64,000 bases of DNA from Neobacillus mesonae. Its GTDB lineage: Bacteria; Bacillota; Bacilli; Bacillales; Cytobacillaceae. Below the pieces are notes generated by a model. That model was not told where the DNA came from, made no database searches, and was given only the letters and a program-made list of their open reading frames with translations. Where the stretch lies: assembly GCF_001636315.1 (NCBI RefSeq), contig NZ_KV440949.1, positions 2,031,203-2,095,202 of the forward strand, given 5' to 3'. Both the position numbers and the translations under genes were made by a program. Positions 1-10,145 of this stretch are shown here, piece by piece; positions within the stretch are counted from its first letter, which is position 1, and each line of letters opens with the position of its first letter.

Positions 1-364
1 TTAACGGTTCCATTTTTCCAGCAGCTACCCAGCCATCATTAAGCTCGGCTCCTCCATGAACCTGGAAGGTTGCGGGCGGATCATTACCCTGCATTCTGCT
101 CGCTAGAACAGCCTTTGCATTCGTACCAGCTCCACCTGCAACAGCTGCATTTTCAATCGGAATATCTGGATACTTTTCTTGAAATAAAGCAATTAAAGCT
201 TTTAATCCATCCTCTTCCCCAGCGCCAGTCCACCAGCTAAAAATGTCTAACTTGGTTTTTTCATTACCTTTTTTACTGTCACCGGAGCTTGATTTTGAAT
301 TACATGCCGCCATTGAGAACACGAGTATGAATAACAAGCCAATAATGGAAAGCTTTTTCTTCAT
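1..364 (-). CDS. Sugar ABC transporter substrate-binding lipoprotein, N-terminal part (runs off window)
   Basis: The reading frame starts at an ATG at 364-362 and stays open to the window edge, so about 121 N-terminal residues are present and the rest is missing. It begins with a lipoprotein signal ending in a MAAC lipobox. It continues with [19 protein letters not shown] and [19 protein letters not shown], which resemble family-1 extracellular solute-binding proteins of the glucose/mannose type. The role is surface capture of a sugar for an ABC importer whose permeases should lie beyond position 1. It lies downstream of the YesMN-type system on the same strand and has a perfect cre match just upstream, so both sugar sensing and carbon catabolite control are likely. 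The exact sugar is not determined. Confidence 0.85.
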   Translation of the reverse strand, partial: MKKKLSIIGLLFILVFSMAACNSKSSSGDSKKGNEKTKLDIFSWWTGAGEEDGLKALIALFQEKYPDIPIENAAVAGGAGTNAKAVLASRMQGNDPPATFQVHGGAELNDGWVAAGKMEPL

Positions 365-381
365 CCAAATTTCTCCCCCTT

Positions 382-395
382 TGTAATCGTTATCA
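382..395. promoter_or_regulatory. Candidate CcpA-binding cre site
   Basis: TGTAATCGTTATCA matches the Bacillus cre consensus TGWAANCGNTNWCA at every position. It lies 17 bp upstream of the sugar-binding-protein start codon, a position typical for roadblock or promoter repression by CcpA. Binding itself is inferred. Confidence 0.65.
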
Positions 396-469
396 TAATA
401 AATGTAACACTTATCATGATGAGCCGGCGGGAGAATCATCTTCACTATTTTGCAAATATTAGGACATTT

Positions 470-2002
470 TTAAGGCATCGCCCTTTTTCGATATTCACTT
501 GGAGATAATCCGGCTTGCTTCTTAAACACTCTGCTAAAATAATTCGGGTCCTTGTATCCGACCAGATAGCAAATTTCCTTTAGGCTTTTTTTAGGGTTGA
601 GAAGGGCTCTTTTCGCATGGTCAATCCGAACCTCCGTTAAGTAATCGATAAAACTGATTCCAAGCCGTTCTTTAAATATTTTGCTAAAATAGTATGGACT
701 CAGCTCACTATATTCAGCCACTTCTTCCAGTGTCAACACATCCTGGTAATGAGCGTCAATATATTCCTTTGCTTTTACCAGCACACCTTTGGAATGGCTG
801 TTCCGCCATGAATGAACAAATTGAACAAGCCTCGTAAGCTGAAGTTTCGCTTCCTGCCATAAGGCTTCATTCGTCTGACAGTCATGAAAGGTGCCTTTCC
901 GTTGATAATCGATTCCAAGTTCCTTGAGCATGTGAGCGGCAAGAATAAACATCTCCTCCGCCCTTTTGACATTATCCTCAAGCTCCCTCTGATTGTTTAC
1001 AAATTGCGGAAAATAATATAAGGCTTGTGTAAGATCACCTTGGCGAATACTTTCCATCAGTTGTTTTTCAATCTGAGAGGTTTCTGCCTCCAATGGCGGA
1101 TTCGCTTGTTTTGGCGCAAACCCATATTGTTGTTTTTTATTGGCCAAGAGGGCGTGGACTGCAATAGCCGCCTCATGAAATGACTTGGAAAGGTCCTGGA
1201 CGGATGGATAGGAATGACCAATTCCAGCATATAGAGTGGCTTTTTTCACATGATGTTGAAAGACATGAACGATGGTTCGAATGTGCAGCTGCATCCTATC
1301 TTTTTCCATCGTCTCTTTTGTAAAAAAAAGCACAGGGACCTGTCCGTTTTCCATGTTACCAACAATCACTTCGCGGTTTGCCTTTTCTTTTACCACCATT
1401 TTTAAAGTAGAATAACAGCTGTCTATCACATTCTCTGGGGCATGAAAATGAAAGATCACTGCATAGCCAGCATGGACATGAAACCCAAGCAGTTCACTCC
1501 AATCCTCAAATTGAATATTCTGGATTTGATCATATAATAAAGAAGCCACCCATTTGGTCTGCGCCAATGTCAGCGCTTTGTCAAATTGCTGCTTCAATTT
1601 CACGATTTCTTGATTTGAACTTTTTTCGGCCATTATTTCCGCACGGACCCTTTCGATCGCTGCAATCAGATCCTGTTTCGAGCTTGGCTTTAAGAGATAT
1701 TCTTTTACACCTTGACGCATGACTTCTTTTGCGTATTCAAACGTATCATAAGCAGAAATCATGATGAAACGGATGTTGGGATCTATGCTTCTAATTTGTT
1801 TCACCGCTTCTACTCCGTCAATTCCCGGCATTTTAATATCCATTAATATGAGATCCGGCTTTGTTTCCTCGGCCACTTCAATGGCAATGCGCCCATTCGC
1901 AGCCTCCCCTACGATCGAGATTTGCTCCAGATGATCCTGGATGATTTTTTGCAATGCTTTTCGCTCGAGCATTTCGTCGTCAACAATCACTATTTTTAAC
2001 AA
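470..2002 (-). CDS. YesN-type response regulator, receiver plus AraC DNA-binding domain
   Basis: This 510-residue protein has an N-terminal receiver (about residues 1-120) with the acidic pair DD at 8-9, phospho-acceptor D55 in [10 protein letters not shown], and the conserved K in YLLKPSS. A long variable central region follows, then a C-terminal AraC-type double helix-turn-helix (about 405-505, ending in the signature around [18 protein letters not shown]). The start is a TTG at 2002 with a good AGGAGG seven bases upstream. It overlaps the end of the kinase gene by 7 bp, so the two are translationally coupled. By family it is activated by the partner kinase and switches on a nearby carbohydrate-uptake gene; the likely target is the sugar-binding-protein operon starting at 364. 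Confidence 0.9.
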   Translation of the reverse strand: MLKIVIVDDEMLERKALQKIIQDHLEQISIVGEAANGRIAIEVAEETKPDLILMDIKMPGIDGVEAVKQIRSIDPNIRFIMISAYDTFEYAKEVMRQGVKEYLLKPSSKQDLIAAIERVRAEIMAEKSSNQEIVKLKQQFDKALTLAQTKWVASLLYDQIQNIQFEDWSELLGFHVHAGYAVIFHFHAPENVIDSCYSTLKMVVKEKANREVIVGNMENGQVPVLFFTKETMEKDRMQLHIRTIVHVFQHHVKKATLYAGIGHSYPSVQDLSKSFHEAAIAVHALLANKKQQYGFAPKQANPPLEAETSQIEKQLMESIRQGDLTQALYYFPQFVNNQRELEDNVKRAEEMFILAAHMLKELGIDYQRKGTFHDCQTNEALWQEAKLQLTRLVQFVHSWRNSHSKGVLVKAKEYIDAHYQDVLTLEEVAEYSELSPYYFSKIFKERLGISFIDYLTEVRIDHAKRALLNPKKSLKEICYLVGYKDPNYFSRVFKKQAGLSPSEYRKRAMP

Positions 2003-3453
2003 GTTACATCCTCCTCTATCGGCAGTTTCAGGCGAAAAGTGGTTCCTTCGCCCAATTTTGAATGGATATCGACCACATCCTGTTTACGATAAAAAAGCTG
2101 CAGCCGTCGAATGACGTTTTTTACCCCAATCCCGGTGGAATGTCCTTTGGCATTTGCTTGGAAGCTGCCTTCCTCTTCCAACCCTTGAGTAAAGGCAAGC
2201 AATCTTTCTTTCGTTACCTCCTCCATTCCCATCCCATTGTCAATGACTTCCACGATGACGCAATTTTCTTCGCGGTAGACAAGTAAGGAAAGCTCAGCAC
2301 CTGCTTCATACTCCTCAATTCCATGAACAAAAGCATTTTCCACAATCGGCTGCAAGGTTAACGAGGGAATGGGGATCGATAAACACGACTCGTCAATCCG
2401 GGTGGTAAAGTGGATCCGGTCAGAAAAGCGCGTTTGCTGAATGAAAAAATATTCCTTGACTACTTTCACCTCGTCCCTTAACGTGGAGGACTTGTTTAAA
2501 TCGCCTAAATTATAGCGGAGCAGGGTGGAGATTGATTCAATCAGTCTTGATGTTTGATGGGCATCCTCTAAAAAGGCCATTTTGGAAACAATATTAAGCG
2601 TATTAAAGAGAAAGTGCGGGTTAATCTGACTTTGGAGGCTCTTCAACTCCATTTCTTTTAACAGCTGATCTAGCTCTGATTGCTCTTTTATTTCATCTAC
2701 TAAGCTCCGGATATTTTCTCGCATCTGATTGAACGTTTTTGTCAGCAGTCCCAGTTCGTCATTTGTCGTAAGCTTGACTTGCTCGCCGGCAAAATTCCCA
2801 CTGGCAATCTCTCTTGCCGCAAGGGATAATCTCGTAATCGGCTTGGTAATGCCTCCCGATAACAAGACAGCAAGCAAAACACTTAATAGAATCGTGGTAC
2901 AAAATAAACTAAGCCCCATGAGTTTAAAGTAATGATTTTGACTGCTCATCCGCTTATAAAAATCTTGGTAGGAAGTGAGCTCATTGTTTAAGATGGATAG
3001 GGTAGATTCCTGGATAAATTGCGATATTTTCGTTGCTTCATTCAAATGGGCTGAGTACAGATTGATCTGCTCCTTTTGAAATTGGTCGACCGTTAAAACT
3101 GATTCCTCTAGGAAGCTATCAATCATTTTGTCATAGTTGAGGATCATAGGATTGGTCGTGCCATCCATTAATTCAGGTTGAATTCGCTTTTGCTGCCGAA
3201 GCAATATTTTTTTCTCAAGCTCATATTCGATCAAATAGTGCGGGTCTTTGTCATTGATGTAGGCATTTAATTTTCCCATGACACGATTGGTTTGTTTGGA
3301 AATATCATTTAATAACAGAAACTTCTCGAAACTCTTATCATATTCCGAAACGATTTTTTCGCTGCCTTTGTAAAGAAAGAAGGTAAAGGCGATGAGAAGA
3401 ATGACAAAAATAGAAAAGTAGAGTAATAATTTCGTGCGTATTCGAAAAAACAT
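1996..3453 (-). CDS. YesM-type sensor histidine kinase
   Basis: This 485-residue membrane kinase has transmembrane segments near residues 10-27 and 178-200 around an extracellular sensor region of about 150 residues. A HAMP linker (about 200-250) and a His_kinase domain with H280 in [12 protein letters not shown] follow. The HATPase_c domain carries the N-box [10 protein letters not shown] and G-box motifs DNGMGM and GIGVKNV. This is the LytS/YesM class that pairs with AraC-type regulators. Its ATG overlaps the stop of the upstream binding-protein gene (TAATG), and its own 3' end overlaps the regulator gene, so the three form one tightly coupled operon. The extracellular region most likely reads ligand occupancy of the LacI-type protein encoded just before it. 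Confidence 0.9.
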   Translation of the reverse strand: MFFRIRTKLLLYFSIFVILLIAFTFFLYKGSEKIVSEYDKSFEKFLLLNDISKQTNRVMGKLNAYINDKDPHYLIEYELEKKILLRQQKRIQPELMDGTTNPMILNYDKMIDSFLEESVLTVDQFQKEQINLYSAHLNEATKISQFIQESTLSILNNELTSYQDFYKRMSSQNHYFKLMGLSLFCTTILLSVLLAVLLSGGITKPITRLSLAAREIASGNFAGEQVKLTTNDELGLLTKTFNQMRENIRSLVDEIKEQSELDQLLKEMELKSLQSQINPHFLFNTLNIVSKMAFLEDAHQTSRLIESISTLLRYNLGDLNKSSTLRDEVKVVKEYFFIQQTRFSDRIHFTTRIDESCLSIPIPSLTLQPIVENAFVHGIEEYEAGAELSLLVYREENCVIVEVIDNGMGMEEVTKERLLAFTQGLEEEGSFQANAKGHSTGIGVKNVIRRLQLFYRKQDVVDIHSKLGEGTTFRLKLPIEEDVTC

Positions 3454-4445
3454 TATCGTCTCACCTCATAATTGCGCTCTGGTACCAAGGGTAAATCCTT
3501 TCGATAAACGACTTTTGTTTCGGTATAGATGGAGTTGGCTATACGTTTTCCCTCTAGATGGGCAATCATCATTTTGATTGCCTGATAGCCCATTTCATAT
3601 GGCTCCTGAACAACCGTCGCCTCGATTACCCCCTCTTTTAAATAGGCAATCGTTTCAGGAAGGACGTCAAAGCTAATGATATACGTACTGTTTTCACGAT
3701 GAAATTGCTGAATGACCTTTGCAATCCCGATTCCATCCAGGGCACTTGTTCCAAAAAAGGCATTCACCTCCGGATGTTCCTTTAAAATCGTATATGTTTT
3801 CTCAGCTGCTTGTACTCTCGAAATATTCGATTCTTCTATCGCTATGACCTTGATTCCTTTGTAGTTTTTCACTGCGTCTTTGAACCCTTGGACGCGCAGT
3901 TGTTGATGACTTGCTTCAAATCTGCCAGTAATGATTGCCACATTCGCCTTTCCTTTCAGATCCTTTGCCAAGGCAAGCCCAGCAATAAAGCCAGAGTAAT
4001 AATTATTGGTGCCAATATAGGCAATCCGATTACTTTTCGGTGCATCAGTATCGATGGTGATCACGGGAATCCCTTGTAAGTCAATTTTATTAATGAGCGG
4101 GGTAAATTGCTTTTCATTTAATGCTTGTGTCAACAACCCATCGACCCTTGAGGCAGCAGACCTTTCTATCGTTTTGATCTGCTCTTTAAGGTCTGCTTGT
4201 GCTGGTCCCACATATTCGAGAAGAACATGATGTTCCTTTGCTGCATCCTTCGCTCCCTTTTCCACCAAACGCCAGTAGTCATTATCGAGTTCCTCAGGTA
4301 CGAGCACAAAATGATAGTCGTATTTTTTAGGAGGAATCGGCTTTGACTGCGCCTCAATAGATAACACTTTAAAGGTGAAGTAGATAGATAGGGTAACGCT
4401 TACACTTAACAGAAGAATACAGCTGCCATACAAGAACCTCTTCAT
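3453..4445 (-). CDS. LacI/RbsB-type extracytoplasmic sugar-binding protein, membrane anchored, sensor partner
   Basis: A 330-residue protein with one N-terminal hydrophobic segment (about residues 7-27) and no lipobox. It is followed by a periplasmic-binding-protein type I fold typical of ribose/LacI proteins ([20 protein letters not shown] near 50-70, [12 protein letters not shown] near 128, [11 protein letters not shown] near 147). No DNA-binding domain and no adjacent ribose-type ABC genes are present. Because it is the first gene of an overlapping operon with a YesM kinase and YesN regulator, the likely role is ligand presentation to the kinase rather than transport. A TM-anchored binding protein fused to a two-component pair in this way is a recognised three-component sugar-sensing arrangement in Firmicutes. 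The ligand is unknown. Confidence 0.85.
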   Translation of the reverse strand: MKRFLYGSCILLLSVSVTLSIYFTFKVLSIEAQSKPIPPKKYDYHFVLVPEELDNDYWRLVEKGAKDAAKEHHVLLEYVGPAQADLKEQIKTIERSAASRVDGLLTQALNEKQFTPLINKIDLQGIPVITIDTDAPKSNRIAYIGTNNYYSGFIAGLALAKDLKGKANVAIITGRFEASHQQLRVQGFKDAVKNYKGIKVIAIEESNISRVQAAEKTYTILKEHPEVNAFFGTSALDGIGIAKVIQQFHRENSTYIISFDVLPETIAYLKEGVIEATVVQEPYEMGYQAIKMMIAHLEGKRIANSIYTETKVVYRKDLPLVPERNYEVRR

Positions 4446-4466
4446 CCTTTAGACACCTCCTTGATT

Positions 4467-4545
4467 GGGACAGGGGGACAGGTCCTCTGTCCCTGGAATT
4501 TGAACGGGGACACGGAGCCTGTCCCTGTGTCCCGCCTGTGTCCCG
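4467..4545. repeat. GGGACAGG-type extragenic repeat, copy 1 (paired)
   Basis: Two adjacent imperfect inverted repeats built from GGGACAGG...CCTGTCCC occupy the gap between the binding-protein gene and the GH2 gene. The same building block recurs at 4678, 10074, 27723 and 54010, always between genes. No ORF is contained. Confidence 0.75.
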
Positions 4546-4638
4546 TTTTTTCTTATTTTATTACTTAATGGTATTTTTTTCACTAGCACTTTCCAATTTC
4601 ATCAATACTTTCCACTCATTCTTAAATGAAGAAAAAGA

Positions 4639-4657
4639 GCTAAGCGTGATGCTTAGC
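4639..4657 (-). terminator. Rho-independent terminator of the GH2 gene
   Basis: GCTAAGC-gtgat-GCTTAGC forms a perfect 7-bp stem; on the minus strand it is followed by TCTTTTTC. It lies 48 bp downstream of the GH2 stop codon. Confidence 0.7.
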
Positions 4658-4677
4658 CCTTGTCATTTCACGTGGGG

Positions 4678-4704
4678 GGGACAGGGAGCCTGTCCCCCTG
4701 TCCC
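4678..4704. repeat. GGGACAGG-type extragenic repeat, copy 2 (short)
   Basis: A single unit GGGACAGGGAGCCTGTCCCC plus CTGTCCC that abuts the GH2 stop codon, lying between the coding region and its terminator hairpin. Confidence 0.7.
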
Positions 4705-7700
4705 TTATTTATAATGAATACTATAGATCTTCACTTTCTTGCCGTCCTCGGATTTGGCGATGACTTTTGCTGTGGATGGGGAGGTTACAGCTGGTACGAT
4801 TGTTATACTCGTTTGATCCTTCGACTTTACATTGATTTTCGGCAGCACCTTTGCATCGCCTGCATCAATGGTGACTTCATAGTGATCGCCTTTTTGTTCG
4901 AAGTCATTAAGAACTGACTTCCCTCCGACCTTAATGTCCGTCACCTCTGGTTCGCTGCCTGCCTTTGGCCATTTTGAAAATACTTTGATCTCGGTGATAG
5001 CTAAGCTTTTGCCGGCTTGTGCCGTCATTTTCACTCGAATCGCAGATGTTTTCACCCGATCAAAGCTATAAACATTCGCCTTACCTAATGCCGGAGAGGC
5101 TGGATCACTTTTCAGGCTGGTGACTTCCTTCCAGCTATCACCGGATTTATACTCGATTTGGAAACGCTCAGGATACGAGGTTCCATGATCCGCGAACCAG
5201 TGGATCTCCATGCTATCGACATCATATTCCATTGGCTCATAGTCTCCAAAAGTAATAGAAACCCAGTCCTCTGTACGCGGTACCGGCTGCCAGTTCGTCC
5301 AGCGATTGTGCGGATTAGCCTCGTACGAGATCACGTCATCATTAATCGCCTCGATTCGATCGTTGGATCCTGGGCCATTGTTGGTAAAGGAAGCTTCAGC
5401 CTTCGGGTATTCATAGCCATTTTTAGCCCGGCTGATATTCTGCTCGCCGCCGACTTCATCGGTTACTCTAATAGTGGCTGTTGCTTTCAGCTTCACTCCA
5501 TTTACCGTACCTTTGACCGTAAATTCACCGACATTCTCGAGTTCCTCCTGCGGGATTTCCTCCCACTTAACCGCTCTTTGTTCTTCTGCTCCGTCACTAT
5601 AATAGACTGTAACCTTGCCAGGCAGCTCAGGCATTTGCTTTAACAGCACAGCCATTCTAATATCCTCAACAGCAACGGCACCTTTTACAATCACCTTTGC
5701 TTGGGCTTTTATGTCTGTCCCTGCCACCGTGCCTGAAACGGTAAATTCGCCTAGCTGCTGGTACTTAGACGGATTGATTCGTTCCCACTTTACCTTAACC
5801 TCCCGCGGGATTCCCCGGTTATAATGGGCCACAACCGTATCCGGAAGCTCCGGAGCTTCTCCTTTTTTAACAACAACCGTGACAGGCTCTAAGCTCTCAA
5901 TGTATTTCGGAGCAGGGTTTTTCGCGATCGTAAACGTAACTGCTGGTGTTGTGACACTCACACCCTTATACGTCACCGTCGCTTTCACCTCAACCTTTCC
6001 TGCTTCCAGCGCATACAGCTTATTGCCTTCGATTTTCACAATCTGCTGGTCAAATTCATATGTCGGCTGGCTGTCGGTCACATCGATCTTTTCCTTGCTT
6101 TCAAAAAGACCGATTACCTTCAGGTCAATGACATCGTCCTCTATGAGATTCGTCTTGTCCACAGTTAGCTCTGCGGAGACGAGCTTTGGCTCCTCTGTAG
6201 ATACTCGAATACTGTACTCAGAAGTTATCTTCCCATCCTCTGAGGTCACAAATAGTTTAACGGTTCCTGGATACGAGAATGCCGGTAAAATCGTGACAGT
6301 TGCATTGTCGGCAGCAGCTGCTTCAATTTTAGGAAGCTCGCTTCCATATGGCAGTACTAGTTCGTAATTCTTTTTAGCTGGGTCAAATCCTTCTAACGCT
6401 TTCCCATTAACAGTAATATTTTCGAGTTTCGCTGATGCACCCATCGCAATCTGATCGGCGTAAACCTCCGCTTCTGTTAAAGCAAGGAATTTCCCTTTCA
6501 CAGATGGGGTCAGATGGAATTTCATCTTATCCGTCTCCACTGCATCAAACCTAAGTTTATTTTTCTCTACCACATATGGCGATGGCTGTGTTAGATTCTC
6601 GACATCCTTCCACGCCGTTCCATCCCAATATTGGACCGCTGCCTTTTCCGGAACCACCGTGCCGCTGTCGGTAAAAACAAATAAATCTAAGTTATCGATC
6701 ACATGCTTCTTGCCAAAATCAACCGTAATCGAGTCACCAGCATCACGCGGCGCTCTTGTCCAGTTCGTCCAGCGGTTGACCGGGTTATTATTATAGCTCT
6801 TGATTCCATCGTTTAAATGCTGCAGATTGTCATCTGGATTGGTAAAAGTAGCTTCGAGCTTTGGATAAGCTGAACCCTGCTCCTGCAGCATAATATTCAC
6901 CGATTTTACTTCATTTGTCACCCTGACATAGGCTTTGGCCTTGAGGTCTGTTCCCTCGACGCTGCCCTCGACGACAATCTGCCCCTCTTTTGCAAGCTTG
7001 TCTGAAGCAATCTCATCCCACGTAACAGCTGCTGCCTTGGTCGTTTCATCACTGTAAAGAAGTGTGGCTTTTTCAGGCAGAACCGGCTGTACGCCAACCT
7101 TTGTGGCTGTTGAATAAGGCTTGACTGCGACAATTCCTTTGACAATGACAAACGCCTTTGCCTTAAGCGAGGTTCCCTCGACACTGCCTTCCACTGTAAA
7201 TTCACCAACAGTGCTGTATTGCTTTGGATCCACCGCATCCCAAGTCACTTTTTTCACAGCAGCACTCTCGTCGCTGTAATACACCTTGATTTCTGAAGGA
7301 AGCTTTGGTGCTTCATTGACATCAACAGTAAGACGAACATCATCCATCCCGGCTGCGGTCTTTTGATCATGATCCGCTGGCGTAACCGTAAATACGCTCG
7401 TGGAATCACTTGAAAGTCCTGCTACTGACGCATGGACCGTCATTTTTCCAGAAAGCTTGCTTGATTGAACAATCGCCAATGCTTTCCCGCTGAAAGCCTT
7501 GCGCTTGTTGTCCTTGTATCGCTCTACACTGGACGCGTTTCCGTTATCTACTCCGGCCAATTCCCCTTGGCCAGTTACATTAAATTTAATCAGATGATCG
7601 GCATTCGGAACAACGATCCCTTTACTATCGACAATTTCTGCTGTAATAAACGATAAATCAGTACCGTCCGCCTTGACCACCTTACGATCAGCCATTAATC

Positions 7701-9918
7701 TGACAGCAGCTGGCTCACCGGCAGTCACTACCTGATCGCGGGCGATCACTTTGCCGTTTTCATCCTTGGCGACGGCTTCTAACTTGCCCGGTTTAAATGG
7801 GACGGCCCACTCCAGATAGGTTTTTCCATCCTTTGTTTCCTTGTATGATGCTCCCCAGGAGGTTTGTTTGTTTTCATAGCCCTTCTCCCCTAACGATTCA
7901 CCATTTAGGAAAAGTTCAACCTTACTTGCATTCGTATAAGCTAAGACGCGGACCTTTTCCCCTTCCTTCCAGTTCCAGTGCGGCAACAGGTGGACCATAG
8001 GTTCCTTTTTCCATTGGCTTTGGTAATAGTAGAAAATATCCTTTGGAAAACCAGCCGTATCAACAGCACCAAAATAGGAGCTTTTTGCCGGATAGGAGTT
8101 GTAATATGGCGTTGGCTCGCCAATATAATCAAAGCCGGTCCAAATAAATTGCCCTGCAATATGCTTCAGGTCGCGGTCATATTTCCATGCGTCTTCTGCT
8201 GTTCGTCCCCAGCCGACATAGTCATTGTCATAAGAGGATTGCTGTAAATCCGGATACTTGGTGCTTTGGTTATTCTGGTACGGGTGCGTGTAAACACCTC
8301 GCGAACGGGTTGCCGAGGACGTTTCTGATCCGTACAGCTTCCAGTTCGGATTCTGCTTGTGGTAGCCGTCATAGTTGTTCTCGCTGTAGTTCAGTCCGAC
8401 CACATCGACAATATCAAAAATTTCCTTGATGTAGCGGTTGATCGGGGTAACATTCACCTTATCCCCCCGGGTTTTATCCTCACCAATCGTTGTCGGCCTT
8501 GTGGTGTCAATTTCCTTTACCCAACGCACTAAATTTCGTGCTGTTTCCACCCCGGTGGCATTGGTCGTATCATAAATTTCATTACCGATCGACCACATGA
8601 TAATGGCTGGTTCGTTTTTGCCCCGGTCGACCATTTCCTTAATGTCGTGCTCCGCCCATGAATTGAAGAAGCGGCCATAGTCATAGGTTTTCTTTGACTG
8701 GGCCCAGCTGTCAAAGGCCTCTTCAACAATGAATAGCCCCAATTTATTGGCTGCCTCCAGCAGTTCAGGTGAGGCCGGGTTGTGGGTAACCCTGATAGCA
8801 TTGACCCCCATATCCTTCATAATCTGCATTTGTCTTTCCACACCGCGTGCATTCGTTGCCGCCCCAAGCGCCCCTAAATCATGGTGCATCGAAACGCCAT
8901 GCAGCTTCATATACTCTCCATTTAAGGAGAAGCCTTCGTTTTCATCAAATTTAAAATACCTGGCACCAAATTTTGTTTCGTACGTATCCACCGTTTGACC
9001 GCCAACGATGACTTCCGTAACAAGCCTATATCGATAAGGCTTGGAAATGCTCCACAGCTTTGGTTGCTTGATGACTGTATTTTGTTCGAAGGGAGTCACC
9101 GTGCCGGCTGCAGCTGCTTTTTCCTCCGATTCCACTGTCTGAACGGCGTTTCCAGCCTCATCGTAAATGGTTGACTTAATCTTTACCTGTTTCGTTTCGA
9201 CAGAATCATTGCTGATTTTCGTCTTGATGTTGACATCAGCTCTGTCTTCTTTTATCGTTTTCTCTAAATTGGGTGTTGTCACAAATGTTCCATACCGTGC
9301 CACATGAATAGGATCGGTCACCGTAAGATAGACATTTCGGTAAATCCCGCTACCAGAATACCAGCGGCTGCTCGGCTGGGTGTTATTGACTTTGACAACA
9401 AGGACATTTGGCCTGCCATCTTTATAAAGTTTATCGGTAATGTCATAGGAAAAGGCATTATAACCAAACGGATAGGTCCCCAGCATTTCCCCATTTAGAT
9501 AGGTGGTACTGTTCATGTAAACGCCATCAAAATCAAGCGAAATCCGTTTTCCCTTCATTGATTCCGGAATCGTAAAGGTTTTTCGATACCAGCCGATTCC
9601 GCCGTCCAAATAACCACCTTCATGTGTGGCAAGCGAATTTTTATTAAAATCTAATTCAATACTCCAATCATGCGGCAGATTCAATTGCCGCCAGGAGGAA
9701 TCGTCAAAGCCGGGATTCTGTGCTCCGGCAATACTCCCATTTGTTTCTCGTTGAAACCGCCAATTCTCGTTAAAATTCATTCGTCTCTCTCCATCATAGT
9801 TCACACTGTTTCCCGCTGCCGAAGTCGTTTTCGACATGGCTTGTCCCTGTATAGGGACTTGAAAGCTTGATAGAATCAGTGCTGTAATTAAAAAAACGCA
9901 GCTAATCGCTTTCTTCAC
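4705..9918 (-). CDS. Giant secreted modular glycoside hydrolase family 2 (beta-galactosidase-like)
   Basis: A 1737-residue protein with a GTG start at 9918 and AAGGAG upstream. A signal peptide (about 1-27) is followed by GH2 sugar-binding, immunoglobulin-like and TIM-barrel domains (about 45-620). The predicted acid/base is E447 (SIGNEI) and the nucleophile E532 (YGSETSS). A DUF4982-type domain follows near 640-700. The C-terminal two-fifths is a string of accessory modules: an Ig-like/Big_1-like segment (about 728-850), Big_4-like repeats (about 860-926, 927-995, 1340-1410, 1410-1484), two discoidin-like (F5/8 type C) domains sharing NRWTNW (about 1004-1156 and 1493-1652), and cadherin-like segments (about 1160-1240 and 1657-1737). 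No LPXTG, SLH or transmembrane anchor is seen, so retention is probably through carbohydrate binding. The likely substrate is a galactoside-containing polysaccharide or glycan; beta-galactosidase specificity is inferred from DUF4982 and the active-site motifs. Confidence 0.88.
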   Translation of the reverse strand: MKKAISCVFLITALILSSFQVPIQGQAMSKTTSAAGNSVNYDGERRMNFNENWRFQRETNGSIAGAQNPGFDDSSWRQLNLPHDWSIELDFNKNSLATHEGGYLDGGIGWYRKTFTIPESMKGKRISLDFDGVYMNSTTYLNGEMLGTYPFGYNAFSYDITDKLYKDGRPNVLVVKVNNTQPSSRWYSGSGIYRNVYLTVTDPIHVARYGTFVTTPNLEKTIKEDRADVNIKTKISNDSVETKQVKIKSTIYDEAGNAVQTVESEEKAAAAGTVTPFEQNTVIKQPKLWSISKPYRYRLVTEVIVGGQTVDTYETKFGARYFKFDENEGFSLNGEYMKLHGVSMHHDLGALGAATNARGVERQMQIMKDMGVNAIRVTHNPASPELLEAANKLGLFIVEEAFDSWAQSKKTYDYGRFFNSWAEHDIKEMVDRGKNEPAIIMWSIGNEIYDTTNATGVETARNLVRWVKEIDTTRPTTIGEDKTRGDKVNVTPINRYIKEIFDIVDVVGLNYSENNYDGYHKQNPNWKLYGSETSSATRSRGVYTHPYQNNQSTKYPDLQQSSYDNDYVGWGRTAEDAWKYDRDLKHIAGQFIWTGFDYIGEPTPYYNSYPAKSSYFGAVDTAGFPKDIFYYYQSQWKKEPMVHLLPHWNWKEGEKVRVLAYTNASKVELFLNGESLGEKGYENKQTSWGASYKETKDGKTYLEWAVPFKPGKLEAVAKDENGKVIARDQVVTAGEPAAVRLMADRKVVKADGTDLSFITAEIVDSKGIVVPNADHLIKFNVTGQGELAGVDNGNASSVERYKDNKRKAFSGKALAIVQSSKLSGKMTVHASVAGLSSDSTSVFTVTPADHDQKTAAGMDDVRLTVDVNEAPKLPSEIKVYYSDESAAVKKVTWDAVDPKQYSTVGEFTVEGSVEGTSLKAKAFVIVKGIVAVKPYSTATKVGVQPVLPEKATLLYSDETTKAAAVTWDEIASDKLAKEGQIVVEGSVEGTDLKAKAYVRVTNEVKSVNIMLQEQGSAYPKLEATFTNPDDNLQHLNDGIKSYNNNPVNRWTNWTRAPRDAGDSITVDFGKKHVIDNLDLFVFTDSGTVVPEKAAVQYWDGTAWKDVENLTQPSPYVVEKNKLRFDAVETDKMKFHLTPSVKGKFLALTEAEVYADQIAMGASAKLENITVNGKALEGFDPAKKNYELVLPYGSELPKIEAAAADNATVTILPAFSYPGTVKLFVTSEDGKITSEYSIRVSTEEPKLVSAELTVDKTNLIEDDVIDLKVIGLFESKEKIDVTDSQPTYEFDQQIVKIEGNKLYALEAGKVEVKATVTYKGVSVTTPAVTFTIAKNPAPKYIESLEPVTVVVKKGEAPELPDTVVAHYNRGIPREVKVKWERINPSKYQQLGEFTVSGTVAGTDIKAQAKVIVKGAVAVEDIRMAVLLKQMPELPGKVTVYYSDGAEEQRAVKWEEIPQEELENVGEFTVKGTVNGVKLKATATIRVTDEVGGEQNISRAKNGYEYPKAEASFTNNGPGSNDRIEAINDDVISYEANPHNRWTNWQPVPRTEDWVSITFGDYEPMEYDVDSMEIHWFADHGTSYPERFQIEYKSGDSWKEVTSLKSDPASPALGKANVYSFDRVKTSAIRVKMTAQAGKSLAITEIKVFSKWPKAGSEPEVTDIKVGGKSVLNDFEQKGDHYEVTIDAGDAKVLPKINVKSKDQTSITIVPAVTSPSTAKVIAKSEDGKKVKIYSIHYK

Positions 9919-10073
9919 TCTACCACTCCTTTTTAGATTGTTGTATTTTTAAGCCATAATTTACACTATCACGAATATTCAAAAAACTGACTGGATTTTA
10001 TCTGCATTATTTTTTGATAATCTGAACTATTTTGCTGATAGTCAAACAGTAGCACGCCCTTTTTCCTGTTTGC

Positions 10074-10141
10074 GGGACAGGGGGACAGGTCCTCTGTCCC
10101 TGAAATATGAATAGGGACAGGGTGCCTGTCCCCCTGTCCCC
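10074..10141. repeat. GGGACAGG-type extragenic repeat, copy 3 (paired)
   Basis: Two inverted units of the same family as copy 1, including GGGGACAGGTCCTCTGTCCC and GGGACAGGGTGCCTGTCCCC. They lie between the GH2 gene and the cortex-hydrolase gene and are highly similar to copy 1. Confidence 0.75.
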
Positions 10142-10145
10142 ATCT

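Noticed and set aside
5158..5643. Long frames on the plus strand inside the GH2 gene (also at 5879, 8187 and others)
   Set aside because: They are antisense shadows of an intact 1737-codon gene with clear domains; no ribosome sites.
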